A DNA stretch of 9,377 nucleotides from Caldifarciminota bacterium (lineage in GTDB: Bacteria > Hydrothermota > E44-bin80). The translations under genes were made by a program, and so were the position numbers. Of the stretch, positions 6,390 through 9,377 are shown piece after piece (the stretch's first letter is position 1; each line of letters begins with the position of its first letter). Below the pieces are notes generated by a model that worked only from the letters and a program-made list of their open reading frames with translations, made no database searches and had not been told where the DNA came from. The stretch lies in assembly GCA_023127905.1 (NCBI GenBank), contig JAGMEZ010000476.1, forward strand, positions 1 through 9,377. The letters are read 5' to 3'.

Positions 6390-7001
6390 TTGCAATTTAT
6401 TAAAAAAAGACATTCTGATTTTTTCCTTCCGTCAACTGAAGTTATAATTGATGGACGCATTTTGATGGTGTTGAAAACCGGTTTTCTTTCTGGAGTTATT
6501 GTATTACCCCAGTTTCTAATTAACTATATTAAACAACAAGTAGCTTCTCCTAAAGCGGATGTTTCTGTAAAAAGGGGAGATATGGTAATAGAAACACTTT
6601 TAGGAAAGAGAGAATATAATGTTATAATAGACAAAACACATCCGAAGAATTTAGAGGGTATCAACAGGAAAATTGTTAGGCTTGCTGTTTTGAAAAATTA
6701 CAAACTTTTGACCATAGAAGATGAACTCGAAACTTTTTCAAAGGTAGCTGGAGTAAAGGTTCTTAAATTAAAAGAGCTTGGAATGGCATTAAAACAGGTC
6801 TTTTTCAAGGGAGATATACTTACTGTGAAACCTGTTAAAAGAGGAAGATACACTGGCGAAGGGATAGGATATCTTGACGATAATAGTACGGTTATCATTG
6901 AGGGTGCATCGACATCTCTTGGAAAGGTAATTAGATGTGAGGTTATCAGTGTACTTGATCTTCCAACAGGAAGGGTGATATTTACGAAAATCGAGCAGTA
7001 G
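6390..7001 (+). CDS. YacL-like PIN/TRAM protein lacking membrane region and PIN catalytic acids
   Basis: The 203-residue protein aligns along its length with the cytoplasmic part of Bacillus YacL-type PIN/TRAM proteins. VIIDGRI (18-24), KTGFLSGVIVLPQF (29-42), the KLLT strand and VKVLKLKELGMALK (122-135) match the PIN fold. The TRAM domain (about 137-202) keeps GEGIGYLDDNSTVIIEG and the closing TGRVIFTK, so nucleic-acid binding is plausible. Two things are odd. YacL proteins begin with several membrane helices; here nothing precedes the PIN domain, because an in-frame stop lies at 6384-6386. And the four positions for metal-binding acids read Ser15 (for the DTS aspartate), Asn45, Asn92 and Glu110, so nuclease activity is doubtful. 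The start is TTG, with AGGGAG (6378-6383) six bases upstream. It lies between radA and ispF, as yacL does in Bacillus. Confidence 0.88.
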   Translation: MQFIKKRHSDFFLPSTEVIIDGRILMVLKTGFLSGVIVLPQFLINYIKQQVASPKADVSVKRGDMVIETLLGKREYNVIIDKTHPKNLEGINRKIVRLAVLKNYKLLTIEDELETFSKVAGVKVLKLKELGMALKQVFFKGDILTVKPVKRGRYTGEGIGYLDDNSTVIIEGASTSLGKVIRCEVISVLDLPTGRVIFTKIEQ

Positions 7002-7027
7002 TAAAATGTGTTGATGGAGAATTAAGA

Positions 7028-7501
7028 ATGAACCTGAGGATTGGTTTTGGATATGATATTCATCGGCTGGTAGATGGACGCAAGCTCTACCTTGGAGGTT
7101 TGGAGATTCCCTCAAAGGAAGGTCTTATGGGACATTCTGATGCAGATGTTCTTCTTCATGCTATTTGTGATGCAATCCTTGGAGCTCTTTCACTGGGTGA
7201 TATCGGAGAGCATTTCCCCGATACTGATGAAAGCCTGAGAGATATTCGTAGTAGCTGCATTGTTGAAGGGATTAAAAAAATGGCAACTTTCGAGATTCTC
7301 AATATTGATTCGACAATTGTAACAGAAGTCCCTATGTTATCTCCTTATAAAGGAAAGATAAGAGACAATATTGCAAAAATACTTGGAATTGATAAGGGAA
7401 GAGTTTCGGTAAAAGCGAAGAGAAATGAAGGACTTGGTCCTGTAGGCGAAAAGGAAGCAATTGTCTGCTATTCAGTGGTACTGCTTCGATTGGTAAAATG
7501 A
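7028..7501 (+). CDS. ispF: 2-C-methyl-D-erythritol 2,4-cyclodiphosphate synthase
   Basis: IspF converts CDP-methylerythritol 2-phosphate to the cyclic diphosphate plus CMP in the non-mevalonate isoprenoid pathway. The 157 residues are full length. GFGYDIHRL contains zinc ligands Asp10 and His12, and GHSDADVLLHAICDAILGAL (35-54) supplies His44. DIGEHFPDTD (58-67) and the CDP-binding segment KAKRNEGLGPVGEKEAI (129-145) are present. In the last, Lys-Arg replaces the more usual Thr-Thr or Lys-Thr, a mild variation. GGAGA (7016-7020) lies seven bases before the ATG. The gene follows the PIN/TRAM gene by 26 bases and is probably co-transcribed with it. Many bacteria have ispD immediately upstream; it is not in this window. 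Confidence 0.96.
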   Translation: MNLRIGFGYDIHRLVDGRKLYLGGLEIPSKEGLMGHSDADVLLHAICDAILGALSLGDIGEHFPDTDESLRDIRSSCIVEGIKKMATFEILNIDSTIVTEVPMLSPYKGKIRDNIAKILGIDKGRVSVKAKRNEGLGPVGEKEAIVCYSVVLLRLVK

Positions 7502-7516
7502 TGTTTACGAACTAAA

Positions 7517-7537
7517 TCCCCCTTTAGAAAAGGGGGA
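7517..7537 (+). repeat. Palindrome downstream of ispF
   Basis: TCCCCCTTT (7517-7525) pairs with AAAGGGGGA (7529-7537) around the loop AGA, a perfect 9-bp stem. It could stop transcription after ispF, but the sequence after the stem is A-rich and not T-rich on the + strand, so it is not a standard intrinsic terminator. It overlaps the start of the 64-bp direct repeat. Confidence 0.65.
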
Positions 7538-7584
7538 CAAAAAAGAAGAAAAGTCCGAAATTAAGAAAATGGAAATTGGAAATT
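7522..7584 (+). repeat. Imperfect direct repeat, copy A
   Basis: This 63-base stretch matches 7696-7759 at 56 of 64 aligned positions by eye, with a single one-base gap. The longest shared blocks are CTTTAGAAAAGGG, AAAGTCCGAAATT and GAAATTGGAAATT. The spacing between copies is 174-175 bases, and the segment between them holds the REP-like double hairpin. Confidence 0.8.
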
Positions 7585-7633
7585 GAACACCTTCGAAAAA
7601 TATCAAACAAAAAAGCTCAGCCTGCGAGAATGT

Positions 7634-7687
7634 AGTAGCGCCGAGGCTTGTCCTCGGCAAGGGTTGGGGACAAGCCCCAACGCTACT
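7634..7687 (+). repeat. REP-like double-hairpin palindrome
   Basis: An outer stem AGTAGCG (7634-7640) can pair with CGCTACT (7681-7687). It encloses two hairpins: CCGAGG-cttgt-CCTCGG (7641-7657) and GTTGGGG-acaag-CCCCAAC (7663-7681, sharing its last base with the outer stem). The two hairpin cores are inverted copies of each other (GGCTTGTCC and GGACAAGCC), so the whole unit is a quasi-palindrome that can fold either way. The unit is GC-rich against an AT-rich background. This is the architecture of REP/BIME elements, some of which are spread by RAYT transposases; no such gene is in the window. Confidence 0.75.
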
Positions 7688-7695
7688 TTTCTGCG

Positions 7696-7759
7696 CTTTA
7701 GAAAAGGGCGACATGAAAGGAAGGAAAGTCCGAAATTTATAAAATAGAAATTGGAAATT
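7696..7759 (+). repeat. Imperfect direct repeat, copy B
   Basis: This is the second copy of the repeat at 7522-7584. The G-rich arm of the palindrome has decayed here (AAAAGGGCG in place of AAAAGGGGG) and its C-rich partner is replaced by CTGCG, so the hairpin seen in copy A is lost. It ends shortly before the ribosome binding site of the next gene. Confidence 0.8.
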
Positions 7760-7796
7760 AAAAAGAAGTAATGAAAATCAAACGAGGAGGTAAAAG

Positions 7797-8540
7797 ATGA
7801 GATTTTTTGTATATTTTCTTCTTTTTATAGTAATTGTCCTTGGAGGTTATGGTACATTTTTTTATATTACAGAATTTAAACCTTTAGATTTCAAGATAGA
7901 GAGTCTTAAAAGAGAGAATAGGACATTAACTAAACTGGTAACAAAACTTAAAAGTGAAGTAGAGAAAAAGAGGGATTTTGATACACAGGATACATACAAA
8001 AGAAGTATTATTGAGGAGTTAAGCAAGATTTCAACGGATGAAAGCTTTGAGATAAGAAGGGCAAAAAAAGGTGTGGAAATAAGTCTCCCTGGTTTGAAAT
8101 TGTTTAATCCTGGCGAGGAAAAATTGAGCAGTGAAGGTTTACCACTGCTCTCAAAGCTTGGTAAAATATTAAAGAATGCAACTTCTGGTGAGATAAAGAT
8201 TGAAGGTCATACAGATGATACAAAAATTAGTGGTGATTTACTAAAGCAATTTCCTACAAACTGGGAATTATCAGCAGCAAGAGCTGTAAATGTAGTTCGA
8301 TACCTTCAAGAGGAAGTAGGTATAAAACCTGACCGATTAGCAGTTGTTGCATATGGAGAATACCGTCCAATTTTCCCGAACGATAAGGAGGAACACAGAC
8401 GGAAAAATAGGAGGATTGTATTAGTCATTGAAACACCAAAGGAAGAAGGTGAGGTAAATCCACAGATTGAGAAGGAGAGTGAAAAAGAAGAGGTGGAGGG
8501 AAAAGGTGAGGAAGTTAAAACTGATAGTTCTTCCTTTTAA
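7797..8540 (+). CDS. Membrane-anchored OmpA/MotB-family peptidoglycan-binding protein
   Basis: The 247-residue protein has one N-terminal transmembrane helix (about 3-24), a short coiled-coil-like stretch (31-60) and an OmpA/MotB domain (about 94-213). It ends in a charged Glu/Lys-rich tail (214-242). In the OmpA domain, IKIEGHTDDTKIS (133-145), PTNWELSAARAVNVVRYL (153-170), VVAYGEYRPIFPN (183-195) and the closing NRRIVLVIE (204-212) are all present; Asp140 and Arg162 sit where the domain contacts diaminopimelate. The PTNWELSAARA version is closest to MotB-type proteins. No motA-like gene is adjacent, so I do not call it a flagellar stator; a non-motility envelope anchor is as likely. GAGGAGGT (7784-7791) is a strong ribosome binding site five bases before the ATG. 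Confidence 0.88.
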   Translation: MRFFVYFLLFIVIVLGGYGTFFYITEFKPLDFKIESLKRENRTLTKLVTKLKSEVEKKRDFDTQDTYKRSIIEELSKISTDESFEIRRAKKGVEISLPGLKLFNPGEEKLSSEGLPLLSKLGKILKNATSGEIKIEGHTDDTKISGDLLKQFPTNWELSAARAVNVVRYLQEEVGIKPDRLAVVAYGEYRPIFPNDKEEHRRKNRRIVLVIETPKEEGEVNPQIEKESEKEEVEGKGEEVKTDSSSF

Positions 8541-8583
8541 CTGGTGTTTTTTTTGGGTAAGATGTCTTAGGGGATAAAAGATA

Positions 8584-9377
8584 ATGAGCTTCAGAACAAA
8601 GATTATTATTAATATTAATATACTTTTATTCGTATTTATGATGAGCTTAGCGGCGATACTTGTTCATATGCGTTCTCGGGAAATGAAATCAAATATGGAA
8701 AAAGACGCATTGACGTTTGCGACACTTACAGCAGGACCGTTATGCGAGACATATGAAAATTACTATGAATCGGGATACTTCAAATTCAGACAGCTGGTTG
8801 TTAATCTTCTTGCCCTTGACACCGAACTTATACGAGTAGCTATTTATACGTTTGATGGGAAGAAGGTTTTTGATTCTGATGAATTCAAGGGTAAGGGGGT
8901 GGAAGAGATAACAGGGGAAGAAAAGCAAGCTATTAATGAGAGAGTTAAACAGATTAGTCCAACGTTCAGTAATGCTGAAAACCAAAAATATTATGATGTG
9001 ATTTATCCATACCTTGAACCGTGGGGCTGGCACCGATATTCTGTTAGATACTATTTTACCAAACAATTTGCAGAGAAAAGGCTGTTTATCCTTAGACTTG
9101 TTACCTTTTCTGTAACAATTGTAGCCATTCTTCTCACATCATTAATTTCACACATACACACAAGAACAGTGATGAAACCACTCATGAAACTGACAGATGC
9201 AGCAAAGGAAATAACTGCTGGCAACTTCGATGCAGAAATAGAGACAAATAGAGTGGATGAAATTGGCATTCTTGCAAAGGCATTGAAAGAGATGATTAAC
9301 CGGGTCAAAAAAGATATGGATATTCTTGAATCTCAAAAGAGAATATTGTCAGAGGCTAATATTGAATTGGAAAGGCT
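8584..9377 (+). CDS. HAMP-domain membrane receptor, probable sensor kinase, 3' end outside window
   Basis: An open frame runs from ATG 8584 to the window edge without a stop (264 codons visible). It begins with a transmembrane helix (about 8-28). A roughly 138-residue extracytoplasmic region follows (29-166), containing IRVAIYTFDGKKVFDSDEF (83-101), a segment typical of PAS/Cache-like sensing domains. A second helix (168-190) leads to a HAMP linker (about 191-243: VMKPLMKLTDAAKEITAGNF and VDEIGILAKALKEMI). A helix (244-264) then leads out of the window. The output domain is not visible: histidine kinase, methyl-accepting protein or diguanylate cyclase are all possible, though the short helix with LESQKRILSEANIELER is common before kinase or PAS modules. 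AGGGG (8569-8573) lies ten bases before the ATG. It follows the OmpA-like gene by 43 bases and is probably in the same operon. Confidence 0.85.
   Translation, partial: MSFRTKIIININILLFVFMMSLAAILVHMRSREMKSNMEKDALTFATLTAGPLCETYENYYESGYFKFRQLVVNLLALDTELIRVAIYTFDGKKVFDSDEFKGKGVEEITGEEKQAINERVKQISPTFSNAENQKYYDVIYPYLEPWGWHRYSVRYYFTKQFAEKRLFILRLVTFSVTIVAILLTSLISHIHTRTVMKPLMKLTDAAKEITAGNFDAEIETNRVDEIGILAKALKEMINRVKKDMDILESQKRILSEANIELER

Noticed and set aside
7515..7545. Intrinsic terminator after ispF
   Set aside because: The stem is perfect, but the downstream sequence on the + strand is A-rich with no T run, so I list it only as a palindrome.
8547..8554. T8 run after the OmpA-like gene as a terminator
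   Set aside because: No hairpin precedes it, and the next gene follows after 43 bases in the same direction.

Overview
The window reads as a stretch of an AT-rich chromosome from a Gram-negative-type (diderm) bacterium. The main evidence is a complete MlaE-MlaF-MlaD phospholipid transport module, an OmpA/MotB-type peptidoglycan-binding protein and a two-transmembrane HAMP receptor. The tRNA at the left edge has no encoded CCA. I cannot name the phylum. The mix of a family-4 uracil-DNA glycosylase, a RadA-PIN/TRAM-IspF cluster and abundant small palindromic intergenic repeats suggests an uncultivated lineage, but that is an impression and not a demonstrated result. All genes are on the + strand.

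Layout. (1) 1-49 is the 3' part of a tRNA-Lys(CTT). (2) 50-235 is a spacer holding a degenerate repeat end (157-174) and a possible promoter. (3) 236-4568 is a five-gene run in which every junction overlaps: family-4 uracil-DNA glycosylase, replicative helicase DnaB, then the permease, ATPase and substrate-binding subunits of an Mla/MCE lipid transporter. (4) 4569-4657 holds a 9-bp tandem repeat and a TATAAT promoter only 10 bases before the next ATG. (5) 4658-6010 is radA. (6) 6011-6389 is a repeat-derived spacer built from CACAGAG/CTCTGTG units. (7) 6390-7501 holds a PIN/TRAM protein and ispF. (8) 7502-7796 is a second repeat-rich spacer: two imperfect 64-bp direct repeats flank a REP-like double hairpin. 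(9) 7797 to the right edge holds an OmpA/MotB-like envelope protein and the 5' part of a HAMP receptor that runs off the window.

How the genes work together. The first operon couples DNA maintenance (uracil removal, fork helicase) with envelope lipid transport. The second cluster resembles the Bacillus order radA-disA-yacL-ispD-ispF, but disA and ispD are absent from it and the YacL-like protein is stripped down. It lacks the N-terminal membrane part, and all four positions that carry the metal-binding acids of a PIN nuclease have changed, while the RNA-binding TRAM domain is intact. This apparent pseudonuclease is the most interesting coding feature. I did not find a wholly new multi-gene system here. 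The other notable signals are the nested small repeats, a G8 tract at the dnaB-mlaE junction and candidate leaderless transcripts.
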